NCBI GenBank assembly: GCA_014706295.1 | Contig: JACSVZ010000012.1 | Coordinates: forward strand, 12,828,227 to 12,892,226 | Direction of reading: 5' to 3' | DNA length: 64,000 nt | Source of the DNA: Lycocorax pyrrhopterus obiensis | Lineage: Eukaryota > Chordata > Aves > Passeriformes > Paradisaeidae | Shown here: positions 25,711 through 37,559 of the stretch, piece by piece | How positions within the stretch are numbered: position 1 is the stretch's first letter | How the letters are laid out: the number at the start of each line of letters is the position of its first letter | Translations under genes and position numbers: made by a program | The notes under the pieces: model-generated | What the model was told of the DNA's origin: nothing | Databases searched by the model: none | Seen by the model: only the letters and a program-made list of their open reading frames with translations

Positions 25711-28700
25711 CCCCAAAACATGGTGAAAAGACAGTGTCCAGCATGCTTATCCTTCTCACAATGCTCACATTGAATCAAGGAACTTCAGTTTCAGTTGGTA
25801 AACTAAAATTCCCAAGACAAGGACCACTGGTTAAGAACACATCCTTTTAATTTCTATTGTTTCCTTAGCTGGAGGATTTTTGACAAGAGGTTTCTGGTTG
25901 CTCTGTAGAATGTGTAGAGTACTACACAGAAAATAGCACAACAGAGCCTCTCTGGCCCCAAGGCACTCTTACACTTCTCAAATAGTAAAAAAAAAAAACG
26001 TCTCAAGTGTTCTAATATGTTCTGTGTAATCAGATTTTTATTAAAAAACCTTAATGTTATGTTATTAATAGAGGACGTGAAAGTCTGCACAGTTCTCACA
26101 TGAAAAAATTGCTTTCTAATTATAAAGCAAAAATATATTCAAAATGTCTGTATTTTAAATTCTAAAGGCAATGTTACAGGAATAAGGGGAGCTGTGGCAT
26201 ATAACATAGATGTTGTAAGAGGTTATAGAGAACCAATTCTTCAAATGCCTCAATTCTATTATAACTGTCTTGTCTCTTATTGAGAGGATTATTCCCAACT
26301 TCCATAAATACAGACCAAGGGCTTTCTCAGAGCTCAGTGGCCATCTCCACCCGAGTTTCCCCAGCAACCAAGTGTGAGAGATGAGACACCCCAGAGGGGA
26401 GCTGGGAGCAGGGATGGAATAGGTGCATGCCCCTCACTCTTCCTCAAAAAAACCCCAAGATTTTATCAGAAATGTTGCAAAACTCCAGTATTTTCCAAAC
26501 TCTCTTCCTAGGAAACACTTCCAATGTTGATTCACTGCCTCACCCCACAGAGGTGTAACAGCAGCAGGAAGTCAGATTCTGAATTTGGGTTAAAAAACTC
26601 TCTTGGTAAGAATATGAGAGACCCACCTGCTGAATAAGAGGTTTGGTGTTTGAGAAAGATTTTCTACTTTAGAAAAACACAGCAATGAGCACGAGTTCTG
26701 CCAGTTATAAATCAATCAATTCTATAGAACATGTTTACATAAACAGCTGCATTTTTCTGGCATTTGCTTCCCAAACCTTTTCTAAAAGCCTCCAGTGACA
26801 GAAATCCCATAATCTTCCTAACTCACCTAATTAAATATTAAGTATTCTTACTATCAGGAAGCCTTTCTAATGCCCAATCTAAACCTTCCTTTGTGTAATT
26901 TAAGCCCACAGCTTCCCGACCTACTCACTGCAGCCATGGAGGAGAAGAACATGTCAATGCTGTTACATTCAATTACGTGTCAGAATTTGTTTCTTTAAGC
27001 AGAAATGCAGTCTCATGTCTGCAGGATTGAAAGATCAAATGAAACATCTGTTACTAACTCAAGTTAGACCCAGGCACTTTCTTCAACATGCAGGAAAATG
27101 AAAACGAAGTTTCTCAGAGGGGAAAAAAAAGACAATTCCTTTCACAATGCCAAAATGAAACATCTCAAAGTTGCAGTGCTGTCCAGCTCTCTTCTGCCAT
27201 GTTTCCAGTTTTCTTAAAGCATCAGTAGAATTTGGAAATTTCTTAAAATAACTAAAAAGGATTGGTAGTTACCTAATCCTCCTCCCTACATCCACTGAAA
27301 TACCTGCCTGAAAACAACCTGCTTGGACCCAGTTAGAATTTTACAGTCTTTGTGCTTCACGGACACAAAGTTTTCGGGGAATAAATGTACACATCCTGCA
27401 TGCCATTCTTAAAGATAATTCCCCATAAGAATCTCGGCTCCCTCATCCATCTTTGTCTTCTGTTATCTTAATGGGCACAATGCCCTTGGCTCCTCCAGTG
27501 GTGCTAAAACCTGAAGGAAATAAGAACAGCCCAATCCACCTCCCTCCCGAGCAGGCACAAGATAATCTACCTGAGTCATCCACCCGAGTGCGTGATTAGC
27601 TGGAGTTTGTAACCTCCACTTCTCTTGTTCTGCTCCACAGCCAAAGTCAAGCTGTGCACCAGCCAGTGACTCACAGCCCATTATTTTATAATATTAGTCA
27701 TTTAGCTGCTAATTACAAAAAAAAAAAAAAAAGGGTTTACTACAAATTTATGGAATAGATTTGCATCATTTTCCATAGATGCAAATATATTTCAAAACTG
27801 CAGAAGCATTTTCCATTTTATCCCAAGTGTGCTTTACCCTCAGCTCTGAGGGGCTGAAATAACCCATTGCTCTCCAGCAGGTAACAGGATCCTGGGATAA
27901 CACAGGCTGGCAGGAGCTTATCCAAGGACAGTCCCTCAGATCCTCTCGGATACACCTCCCTGGAGTGCAGAGGTGCTGAACTGGTCAGGCAGAGTTGGAT
28001 GCATCACCTCACAGCCCTTCATCCAACATTCGTCTTCTGAATCCTCGCCTCGCATTTCCTCTCTCCCCACACTTGTCCTGGGAGGTTAAACTGACAGGAT
28101 AAATGTACAGAGCAATAATTCAGAGAAATTCACTCAGAGAAAGGATGTGAACCAAGAGCAGGCAGAGCTAATCAAGTCTTAAATGTATCAGTAGAAGTTT
28201 ATAACTTTTATCTTTTTATGAGACAGATGATCCCACACACATATCCACGCTTCTATAAATTTGAGATAGTAATAAAACTTTCTAGCAGACTTTGGCAAAA
28301 TAAAAAACCTTATAACCTCTGTTGCAAAGAAGCCCAACAGGCAGCTTAGAGATCTCAAGTCAGCTGTGAGAGCCACAGCCCTAAATGTCTAACATCTTAG
28401 AATAATCATTTTATAATCCTGATCATAAGTCATAGCCAATATTTGTCTTCTGATCACAAGTTAAGCTGTTTGAATGCAATGTTTTTATTTAAATGCAAAA
28501 TGTTCAAAAAGAATGTCTCAGATGCAAAATAAAGATTTCCAATCTAAATGATAACTAGAAAAGGTTGAAGCAAAATACAGAAATTAAAACGCTTGGGTCA
28601 GAATCCTGAGGTCTGAACCAGAATCTCTGTCACAAAAGACTCGCACAGGGAGCAGGGAAATCTTTTTGTCTTCAGGCCCCGTGAGCACATGAAACACTGA

Positions 28701-28734
28701 GGTCATCTGCAGTACGGGAGATTTTCACTCACCG
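25711..28734. other. Non-coding DNA
   Basis: No supported gene. Contains an A16 run at 27717-27732. Open frames stay below 85 codons. No splice-flanked conserved segment was recognised. Confidence 0.55.
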
Positions 28735-28870
28735 AGCAAAAAAATATTTATCAGGACAGTAAAGACTGCTAAGCACTGGAACAGGTGGTCTAAGGAGGTA
28801 AGGGACCTTCCTTTCCTGACAGCTTGAAAAGATGAACAGGATGTCAATCATCAGTGACACTTGTCAAGGT
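28735..28870 (+). mobile_element. Decayed CR1 LINE 3' fragment
   Basis: The stretch AAGCACTGGAACAGG followed by a TCTAAGGAGGTAAGG-like segment, preceded by an A-rich TATTTATCAGGACAGTAAAG stretch, parallels the CR1 ORF2 C-terminal region. At the matching point the copy at 11262-11563 has the GTACTGGAATGG...CTGGGGAGGTGG order. The rest is too diverged for a frame or a 3' end to be seen. This is an old, truncated plus-oriented copy. The boundaries are approximate. Confidence 0.5.
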
Positions 28871-31800
28871 GCTCCTTGGGGGAGCAGGGCTGGTCTCCAT
28901 GGCATGGAAGAGCATCCTCTGCATCACTGCTTTTGAAAATCCACACCAATATTTAGAATGAAGCCTTTCAATTGACAAAAAAAAATCGTACATGGAAAAA
29001 AAAAATCAGACTTTTTATCATTTTCTTGCAAGCTTGTGTAAAGGGATTCTTTCACAGAAATGCCTCACTGTAACACCAGGATGGAGTTTTGTTCTGTGCT
29101 AGCTCAGTTATGTGTGGGCAGAAATGAATGAAAGCAGAACTGCCACGCTGCCTCCCCTCTGCAGAGTGCCCTGCCCAGGTCTGAAATGCAATAATCAATC
29201 AGAAGAAACACTCACATCCAGACATGACGCTTCTGTTAACCAGAAGAAATACCAACATACAAACAGACAGGTTTTAGCTTTTCATTTCGTTGCTCAGGAG
29301 CTCGTGGCTGCTGTAGGAAGAGCTCATAACAGCCATACAGCATCGCTGATATTTGCTCTTTGCACTTATTCTTTCTAAAAGTTTGCTTCTTTTAGTCAGA
29401 GCAAGGCCTGACCAGTGCAGTTTCTCCCACAGGACATGCAAGGATTGCACAGGAGCTCACTCCCTGTAGCTACTGCCTATCCCAAAGATATCAGCATCCC
29501 CCTGGACCCTCTCTGTAAAGCCTCATTTCATTGATAACTCACAGGCTGTAACACCTTTCACAGCTGAGCTCTCCTCTGACCCCCGGGTTCCAGTTCTAAA
29601 GACCAGCCTGGAGTCACTGTGTTCAGAAGGGGTGCAATCAGTGAACAACATCTACTGCAGGGAGCTGCTAAAATCTGCTTAATCTGTTCTTGAGATTAAA
29701 ATTGGGCAAACAGAACTTCTGCTAAGATGTTACATGGCTGTGCTCAGTTTGATTTACCAGTTCTCATAAAATCACAGAAACTTGTTTAAGAGACCGTGAC
29801 ATCTTGAAAATATAATTGGAAGTAAAGAAAATGCATTAAAATACCCAATGCCATTCTTAATATCTCCCTTTGGTAAATTCTACTTCCTATTGTGGCTCAA
29901 AGAATGAGCAAGGATAAGAAAAAGGCTCAAGCTTTCACATATGAAAGTCAAAATGAAATTAAGTTGCTTCCCACGGCCTCTCTGTTGGTACAAAGTTCAG
30001 TCTGCCACGATTGGATTTTTGATTCTGCTGGCACTGGGAAAGCCTCACGACTGGAATGAAATGCCATTTGAAATGAGATCTGGTTCTGAGATGATTTTGC
30101 TCCCTGGCACAGCAGTGGTATCCTGCTTTTCCTGGTAACTGTGAAGATTAGTGCAGGATTACAGCCTCAAGTGGCAAGGTGGAAAACCAGGACACCCCAC
30201 CACTGTTCATCATACAGACCTCTTCAATCAATACTTGTTTTGAAGATGACAAAAGTATTCAAATGAAAACATGAGATGATATTCATTTACATTAGCCTTG
30301 CAAAATATTCCAAGAAAAATACAAACTAATGGTTTGAGATTACTTTGTGTCACAGCCAAATATCAAACTTTCCCTGCAAGCACACGTGACAGCAGATACA
30401 TCCTTCTATAAAATGCATCTCTTGCTCTTACACACAGCACTTGCTGCTATCATGCATTGAAAAGCTGGGCCATGAGAAGCCAGAGGTGACCTGCTGTCGC
30501 CAGGATTCCAGCCCCAAGGACGTGTCCTGTCAGAAAGGCAGAGCAACTGGAAAAAGGTGTGTCGCACTTGGACACGAAAGAACCACGCAGACACCTTGTC
30601 AGGAGAGAAGCAAGGAAGAGAGCCGGGGTCAGAGACCCCGAGCTTTATAATATATGTTCTTAAAAACCACCGTGGATTGGAGGGAGAAATTACCACCCCT
30701 CAATCACACTGGTCAAAGGAAAAGTCCATCAAACATTTCAGCCTAGGAGAATGGAATGAAAAACAATAAAGTACGGTTAACAAAACATGGCCATGTTTAC
30801 AGAAAGTGCGTGAGAAACTTTTACAGAAAATGAAAACATCAAAGAACTGCAAACTCAGGGCAACAAAGGTGAACACTCGATGCTGACATGGAAACATAAA
30901 ATTCACATGAAACAGTACAGGAGGGAGCCAGGATGCTCCAATAGGGCCTGATCTGAACATCATGTTCTTAGAAGACTTGCTTCACTGTAGCAGCAGTTCT
31001 TCAAAGATAGTGAGGCCCATCTTAAATTCACAAAATGATGCTGTTTTTGTTAAGAGCATCAGGTAATAGTGAGAGTTCTCAGTGGCACGTGTGCCTCAGA
31101 CCTCACTTGGCTGTAAGAGGTTTTTACAGTTAAAGAAGCCATTAATGCCAGGTTAATTAGCAGTCAGAAACAAGTCCTCATGTAAGCTACAGCTCATTTA
31201 TCTGGAAAAACAATCAAACATCATTCCTGGATTGCTAGTAGTCACGGAATCAGAAAGGTCAGCTTTAACAAGGACAACATTTAAGTTAAGAAAGACATAA
31301 ACGCCTGTCCAGAGAGCAGCCCAGCACAAGCAGAATAATTCACATATGCAAAGTGTGGGAGGTTGTTGTCAGCATTTTACATCACACTCCACCACAGGAG
31401 CAGTGAACAGATAATCCGTGTTAAAGTTCTGACCAAGTTCACGTTGGTCCATTGGCATCCTAGTGCCAGGATTTACATCTAGTTACATCCCTCCCCTTCT
31501 CTTCCCAGCTGAATTTGCAGTAATTACCAGAGAAGAAACCTGCTTAAAATTTCTGAACATCAAATACATAAAAACAGAAGATTTAAAAAAAAAAAAAAAG
31601 CAAACAAAACCAAAATGGATCCTCTGGTCTTCCACATGAAAATTTTGATTGGATTTCTAATCATCATTTGCAAAACTTTAAATTTAATACATAATAAATA
31701 CTGACTTTAAAAGATTCTTTTATTAATTTCTAAACATTTAACCAGATTGTTTTTAATTATCTCTACCAAAATGCAGGTAATTAATGAGTAGCTGCCGAAC

Positions 31801-34800
31801 TCTGGGTATCCAAAACAGAGGAAAATAATAGTGTTTCCTTCTCCTGAGAATAAAAATACTTAAATAAAAACTGTAGGTGCAAAAGTAAAGCAAGAGGATT
31901 TTGAAGAGTATCTGGGGTATGGAGGTATACCTTGTTTATGTGAACACCTGACACAAAGGAACATTTTGAAGTTTTTATGTCTCAAAAAAAAATACTGGAA
32001 GGATATTAAGTCCAGGCAGTAAAACTGGGCTCTTTGTCATGTTTAATTGCTTGGATTCATAACCTAGTTTTGCTGAATCTGGACGTTACTGCTGACTCAA
32101 GCAGCATTTTAATTTTAATTTCTCCATTTTAATACTTTAGAGAAAGTTTGTGTGTCTCCACACCTGCGAGACGAAAGCATTTTTTGAAATATTCCTGACC
32201 ATCAGTGAATTTTCTCTCTGCAGAAACCTCTTTCCTGTGCATGAAATCTGTAATTAACTACAGAACAAAAAAAAAAAAAATATAGTCTCTGATTGCAACC
32301 TGGTGAAGGAAGCCATACTGTGCTTCATTTTCAAAGACAATGAAGGGAAATAACAGCCCCTGCAATTTAGCACGGGTAAGTGAAATGAAAAGCACAACAG
32401 GCACGATGAGGACAAACAGAAAGCAGAAATGCCTGCACTCAACTCCAATCCCCCAAAGTAAACACGCTCCCACACTGTCCAAACTCAAGTTCAGCTAAGG
32501 TAAAAGTAGTGAGTGCACAAAGTCACCAAAGACAGCAACTTTACCACATTCCTTAACATCTCCACTGGATACCTCAAAAAGAAAATGAAAATAAAATAAA
32601 AAGACTTATTCCTGCAGACAGAACTTCACGGCTGACATGATAAATTTAGAAGGAAATGCCACCAGAAGAGAGTTTTGGCAGTGACACATTTATTTCTTTT
32701 CACTGTCTGGTATCTCACCCAAATGCAATCCCACAGCATTTGAATTTTAAATAAAACGCATTTGTGATGCACTCTGTTAAAGGCCAAGCCTGTGTTTCTC
32801 TTCCATCTGGTGACTGTGTACTTATGGCACTTCTTGAGTTCACAAAAGCATCCCTGGGCACAGCCAGCAGCTGTATTCCCTCAATTCCTGATCTCCTCAC
32901 AGCTCAGCTTAGGAGAACTATTCCTTTGTAACACATCCCAAGACAACGTTAAAGGCAGCTAACTCCTCTAAACTTATTTTCACCTAGACTGAAAATATAC
33001 CTATTTATAGCACAATAATAGGTTTGAAACTTTATCCTCACATAAAGTTAATACATTTCAAAAGTTATGCTTAGTTCCTCGGAGATGCTGTAAATTACCC
33101 AGCCTTGAAATATAAAACCCCCTAAACAGTGAAAAACTCTCTGAAATAATCGAGGTCCTCTGAAGTCTTTGTTCCCATCTCTAAACCCTAGAAAGGCACA
33201 TCCTTTGACACAATCATTCTGACAAAAACTCCAAAATCCCTGTCACTGAAGTTGACTGAAACCTTGACTTCCGTAGCTTGATTTCTACTAGGGAGTTAAA
33301 AATAACTCTTTCTTAGCTTGCTTAAATTAAAATATGAAGTAAACTTCAGACAAGATATTTTCTATAGTTAAAATTCCCTACGCATTTTTCACCAGTTTAC
33401 TTTTCCACAATTACTGCCACAATAATTTAAAAGCATGAGTCAACCACATTTCTCTCCCTTCTCCTCTTTGATTTGTTGCTTCAGTTACCGTTTCTAACAT
33501 ATTTATCTTCATAAAATCAACTAAAAATTTAATAGCAGTATTTTCCCTTACAAAAGGAAAAACCCAAACTTCCAATATCATTCTTGGGAACATTTTTCTA
33601 GACCTTTTCTAGCATTTCAAATACCGCAAAGTTGATCACTTGAAAAATCAATTTACTACTCGTTCCTGGAAAAGTTTTCTGGTTTATGAGCAAAACTGAA
33701 ATCCTACGTGAAACTTCTATTAGAAACATAATAAATCTGAACAATTCCATGATAATGATGCTACTGAAGTAAGTGGTTTGAAGTTGCAAAGACTAAATGT
33801 AACACTTTGAAGTTGCTTCAGCCACCTATTGTTAAGTTATTCTGATCTCAAACATTTACTCATGTAGGAGTAGGTAAGAATATAAAGTTCAAACTTTCTA
33901 AAACTGTGCCTGGAAAGGGGTCTGATGAACTGTGCTGACACTCCCCGAGGTATCAGGGCTTTGGATGTTGGGAGATTCTGATTAAATGGAACTTCCAGAG
34001 CATGCAGTGGGAATGGGAGCTATCATGTGTTCATAGCATCTCAAAGGCCAAGAAATGCACTGCTTTGGGAAGAAGAACTCCAAAAGGGATCATCAAACCC
34101 CTCCTAGATCCATAGGTTTAATGGAAGTAAAGCTGAAGATTGACAGACACTGCCCAGGCGCTCACAGAGAAACCCTTGTAAAGGATAAAACCCCAAAGTC
34201 CAGGTTTTTTTTCATTAAATGATTCAAATCTGAAAAACTAATAATTCTACACAGCGCTACTGCTCTTGCTGTAGGCAAGGGAACACTGTTCATTGAGTAG
34301 CAGTTTTGCTCGCTGTTCAACCTTATCTGCATGTTCAAAAAACAGATCAACAACAGGAACATTAAATATCTAAGAAAAAAGCTACAATGTATGGTCAGAA
34401 TATCAAGACATTCAAACTTTATATATATCTGTTGCTTTATCTTAGAAATACATATGGAACTAATGTACTGCATGTAAACTGATTTTTTCTAAATATTTCA
34501 CAAGCAAAAAAAAATTGCGAACTTTCTATGCAACACTTATATAAATCCTAATTACTGCTGTATTAAGACCAAATTCCTTATCACTACAGAAGTGACAAAT
34601 ACAAAGACTGTTTTGGATCTCACTAAATTCCGCATTATCCATCAAAATAAAATACCTGAGGTGGAATTTAATGCACAGTCCTGGAAGCAATGTGATTTTA
34701 TGGTGTTTGAACTGCAGAGCCCAGCTTTCCACTACTGGGCTGTACCAGAGTCTCCTCCATGTGACAGCAAGTCTTTCAAAAATATTATAGCCCTATTAAG

Positions 34801-35395
34801 AGTCTGGAAGAGATTCCTTTTTTTAAAAGCTAGAGAAATCCACCTTCCCCACTCCCCTCAACATTTTTTGCACACTTTGAAGTGTGTGGGTTTTTTAGAG
34901 GAAGAAAATTGCTAAAGTCATTCAAAGTATTTAAATTACTTTGCAATTATATCCAGCTGGAAACTGATAGGCATTTTTAAAACTCAGTCTTTTATACACT
35001 GTTCCTGCTTTTTTCAATGCAAATACATATAAATGGATTGTTAGCCAAAATTACCTGTGTGTTTAAATTGTATTTATTAACAAAACACTGCTGCTGTTTT
35101 ATCCCATGCATTTTAACAAGTACAGTAATAAAACCTTCAAATACTCATAAACTGTGTTTTCTAAGATCAGTATATTATGCTGGTGACAGACAGGGACCCC
35201 AAAGTTAAACAGGTGACCAGGTTGGTCAGGCATCCCGTAACCTGTCTGCTGAAAGGCAATAATACACCGGACAAAACCCCTTCTAATGAGACTCCTGCTC
35301 TATTTCATATAAATGCTAATACATACTCCATCCACAGAAAGCCAAGCATCTTTCTGAAGATGAAGTTCACATAAACTTCAGCCAAACACGGAGGG
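28871..35395. other. Non-coding DNA
   Basis: No supported gene. An A15 run lies at 31585-31599 and an A14 run at 32267-32280. A short perfect hairpin (CGGGGTC, 3-base loop AGA, GACCCCG) sits at 30624-30640. The sequence is AT-rich up to the sharp GC rise near 35.4 kb. If the minus-strand exon at 36018-36062 is real, this is probably its first intron. Confidence 0.55.
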
Positions 35396-35643
35396 AGGAT
35401 GTATAATCCCCCCCGCACCTTGTTTTCTGCCGGCATCTCGCCGAGGAGCGCTCACACCCAGAGAAAACGCACTTACACCGCCGGGACGCACGCAGGGCAC
35501 ACAGCGGCAGCACGGCTAAGTTTGTACACCACGCACCTTGGATCAGCCCCCGGAGCATCCCTCTGCCACCGGGCCGGGCATCCTGCCCAGGCGCGGCTGG
35601 AGTCCGCTCCGCGTCCGCCCGGCAGCCCCTGCATCCCCAAATC

Positions 35644-35835
35644 CCTTCACCTCACCGGCAGCTCTCACCTGGCCGGCATCCCCGCACCCCCTCCCCTGGT
35701 CGGCATCCTCACACCCTCTCACCTGGCCGGCATCCTCAAATCCCTTCACCTGGCCAGCAGCCCTCTCACCTGACCGGCATCCCCGCACCCCTCACCTGGC
35801 CAGCAGCCCCCTCACCTGGCCGGCAGCCCCCTCTC
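35644..35835 (-). repeat. Irregular GC-rich tandem repeat carrying donor-like motifs
   Basis: Roughly nine imperfect copies of a 20-27-bp unit built on TCACCTGGCCGGCATCC (plus strand) alternate with CCGCACCC or CCTCAAATCCC spacers. Read on the minus strand, six copies contain CAGGTGAG or CAGGTGAA, close to the ideal vertebrate 5' splice site. Their plus-strand starts are 35664, 35718, 35745, 35765, 35791 and 35811. The array lies about 200-370 bp downstream of the exon-1 donor of the putative minus-strand gene, in the proximal intron. Confidence 0.8.
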
Positions 35836-36011
35836 GCCACCGCCTTCAGTGGGGAAGTCCCGGCCGGCGGCTGCCCGCCCCAGCAGCCCCACATGCCAAG
35901 TTGCCCCGGCCCCTCCCGGCGGGCACGGCCGGGGCTCCGGGCGCTCTCCGGCGCAGGCACAGGACGGATGCCGCCCTCCCCCGGCCCCAGATCTCCCCGA
36001 AGCTGCCGCTG

Positions 36012-36020
36012 CCTTACCTG
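36012..36020 (-). promoter_or_regulatory. 5' splice site (donor) of exon 1
   Basis: On the minus strand the sequence is CAG|GTAAGG, a near-consensus donor immediately after codon 15 of the frame starting at 36062. The intron would begin at 36017, in phase 0. It matches the consensus better than the GTGAG copies in the downstream tandem array. Confidence 0.7.
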
Positions 36021-36062
36021 AAGGGCATCTCCCACGCCTGCAATCAGCTGCCAAGGTTTCAT
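36018..36062 (-). CDS. First coding exon (15 codons) of an unidentified gene
   Basis: The minus-strand ATG at 36062 has A at -3 (GCCGACCATGA), a good Kozak context. It opens a 15-codon exon reading MKPWQLIAGVGDALQ that ends exactly at CAG|GTAAGG. It sits in the middle of a CpG island, where a vertebrate first exon is expected. It is the first ATG in its frame: the frame is open further upstream but without another ATG. The peptide is mildly hydrophobic and too short to show a domain. I do not recognise the protein. Later exons would lie leftward, below 36.0 kb, and none was recognised in this window, implying a long first intron. If the donor is skipped, the frame stays open to a stop at 35766. 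Placement is inference from start context, donor and island; transcript evidence would settle it. Confidence 0.6.
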
Positions 36063-36154
36063 GGTCGGCGGCGATGCCGGTGCGGCGCCGGGAGGAGCCG
36101 CGGGGAGCCGGGCGGCCCCGGCCGGCCCTGCAGCCCCCGGACCCCCGGCACCAT
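36059..36154 (-). CDS. Upstream ORF, 31 codons, overlapping the main start (ATGA)
   Basis: A minus-strand ATG at 36154 opens 31 sense codons, Pro/Arg/Gly-rich, and stops at a TGA that shares its first two bases with the main ATG at 36062 (ATGA overlap). Its start context is weaker (T at -3, G at +4). It would lie in the 5' UTR if transcription begins upstream of 36154. Such a layout can limit main-ORF translation through leaky scanning or termination-reinitiation. The peptide itself is probably not conserved as a product. Function is inferred. Confidence 0.45.
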   Translation of the reverse strand: MVPGVRGLQGRPGPPGSPRLLPAPHRHRRRP

Positions 36155-36360
36155 CCACAGCCCCCCGCACCCCGCCCGGGGCACGGCCAGCCCCGGCTGC
36201 CGTGTCCCTGTCCCCGCCGCTGGCCCTGCCCCTCTCCCGCAGGCGCCGAGCGGGGAGCGCTGGCAGCGCCGGGCACGCTCCGCACCCGCGGAACTCCGGG
36301 CGGAGGGAGGTCCAGGCGCGGAATGGAAGCGCTGCCGGTGGCTCCCGCTACACCTGCGTT
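36063..36360 (-). other. Probable 5' UTR and proximal promoter of the minus-strand gene
   Basis: A very GC-rich stretch between the candidate TATA-like motif and the start codon. The only ATG on the minus strand in this interval that I found is that of the upstream ORF at 36154. The transcription start is unknown. If the TATA-like element at 36381 is used, the start would fall near 36350-36360 and the 5' UTR would be about 290 nt. Confidence 0.4.
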
Positions 36361-36380
36361 ATTCACGGTGTCGGTGGGAC

Positions 36381-36390
36381 GGTATTTATG
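36381..36390 (-). promoter_or_regulatory. TATA-like motif CATAAATACC
   Basis: Read on the minus strand, CATAAATACC differs from a TATAAATA core at the first base. It is the only AT-rich interruption in this part of the island and lies about 320 bp upstream of the start codon. CpG-island promoters often lack a TATA box, so it may not be used. Confidence 0.25.
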
Positions 36391-36544
36391 ACTTTCAATC
36401 TGCTGCGCTCCAGATGCTGCCGCGAGAGGCGAGAGCCCCGGGCTGTCCCTGCCTGCCTCTGCCGGCTGACGGGCTAGGCAGTGCCGGCGCTCGGCGAAGC
36501 CGTTTTGTTTTATTTGGAGATAAGAGCAGCTCCACGCCGGCTTA

Positions 36545-37559
36545 GCTAAAAACCACAGCCTTGTGGGAAAGGAAGGTGGGCACGGGAGAGCGGATTACAC
36601 TCAATAATTCATTTATGGGGTGGCTTAATGTTAGGGCTAAATATTCGGTGCTTATTAAAATATTAGACATGCTGCTAAAGTTTGTAGGGGTTCGCTATTG
36701 GGATCGATCTTATCTGTACAAAATGGTTAACATTTGGATTAAATGATGATTAATCCCTTGTGAAATTCTGAATTTCTTTTAGAATAATATTGCAGACTAA
36801 GTAATTTTTACAACAGACTGGCTGGAACTGAAACAAAACCGGAAAATCTTGCACAAGAGATGGCAGCAATTAACCCATTTGTGGAGAAGAAAAAAAAAGT
36901 TTCAGATGAACATTAAAAACTGATGCCTTTCACTACACAAAAGCATTGCTTATGCCCTACCAAATAAGCTGCTATTTCAAAGTACATCTATTTATGCAAC
37001 TGAAGTTTCAATCTGTAAACAACCACTTGTACTCTATTGAAAAATTCTACAGATGCTGCTCAGAAGACTTCTCTAATTCTGTGAAATGAATTTTCATACC
37101 ACACATACACTATTTCTCAAAGAAAAGAAAACCTAAAAGTCTATTAAAACATCTTTCAATATTTATCACTATTCTGCAATCAAAAATGAGACTAACAGTC
37201 TGGTCTCTTGGGAAATAATTTATATCAATCACTTCCTTTTTGTAATACAAATCAAAGAATTTGCACCCCTTCTTAGCAGAAGAGGAGAGACAAGGTTTAA
37301 TTATGTTCTGTGAAAATTTAACAGATAGAAAATAGTATTAGATTCAGACTGTAATTTCAGAAGGTTTTCCTTGTCTGGAAATTTTTGTCGCAGCTATGCT
37401 CACCTTATTACCCAAAGGGAAAAGAAAACTTTCTACCTAGACAGACTATGGCACCATTAAGGAATCTTAATCATAATAAAGAGAAATGTAGAATTTAAAA
37501 AGAGCATGTTGCAAGGGTTGGCCTGACCACTGGGCCTAATAGCCAGAACACCTCGGAGC
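36545..37559. other. AT-rich upstream flank of the CpG island
   Basis: GC drops abruptly at about 36545. The first 200 bp (36570-36770) are AT-rich yet keep several CpGs (ATTCGG, TTCGCT, GATCGATC). They also hold TAAT/ATTA homeodomain cores, a GTTAAC and a CTTATCT GATA-type site. A 61-codon plus-strand frame at 36561-36746 has no recognisable content. This part could be a promoter-proximal enhancer. The remainder is ordinary AT-rich DNA. Confidence 0.4.

Larger units (their letters stand above)
35396..36520. promoter_or_regulatory. CpG island, promoter of the minus-strand gene
   Basis: About 1.1 kb of strongly GC-rich DNA with dense CpG, in sharp contrast to the AT-rich, CpG-poor flanks. It ends abruptly near 36540 where AT-rich DNA resumes. 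In vertebrates such islands mark promoters and first exons. A minus-strand first coding exon lies inside (36018-36062). The right half (36063-about 36500) would be 5' UTR and core promoter, and the left half the start of intron 1 with a tandem repeat. Several frames are open for 80-335 codons here on both strands, as expected from a scarcity of AT-rich stop codons. Confidence 0.85.

Noticed and set aside
30624..30640. GC hairpin CGGGGTC/GACCCCG as a terminator or small RNA
   Set aside because: A 7-bp stem with a 3-base loop is too short for a microRNA precursor. Bacterial-type terminators do not apply to vertebrate DNA.
35812..36366. A 184-codon minus-strand open frame in the island
   Set aside because: It lacks an ATG at its left end, is out of frame with the well-supported MKPW start, and is Gly/Arg/Ala-rich low-complexity sequence.
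35538..36545. A 335-codon plus-strand open frame across the CpG island
   Set aside because: It is Pro/Ala/Ser/Arg-rich, runs through the tandem array, and other frames on both strands are also open. It is explained by high GC and few stop codons. No domain or conserved start is visible.
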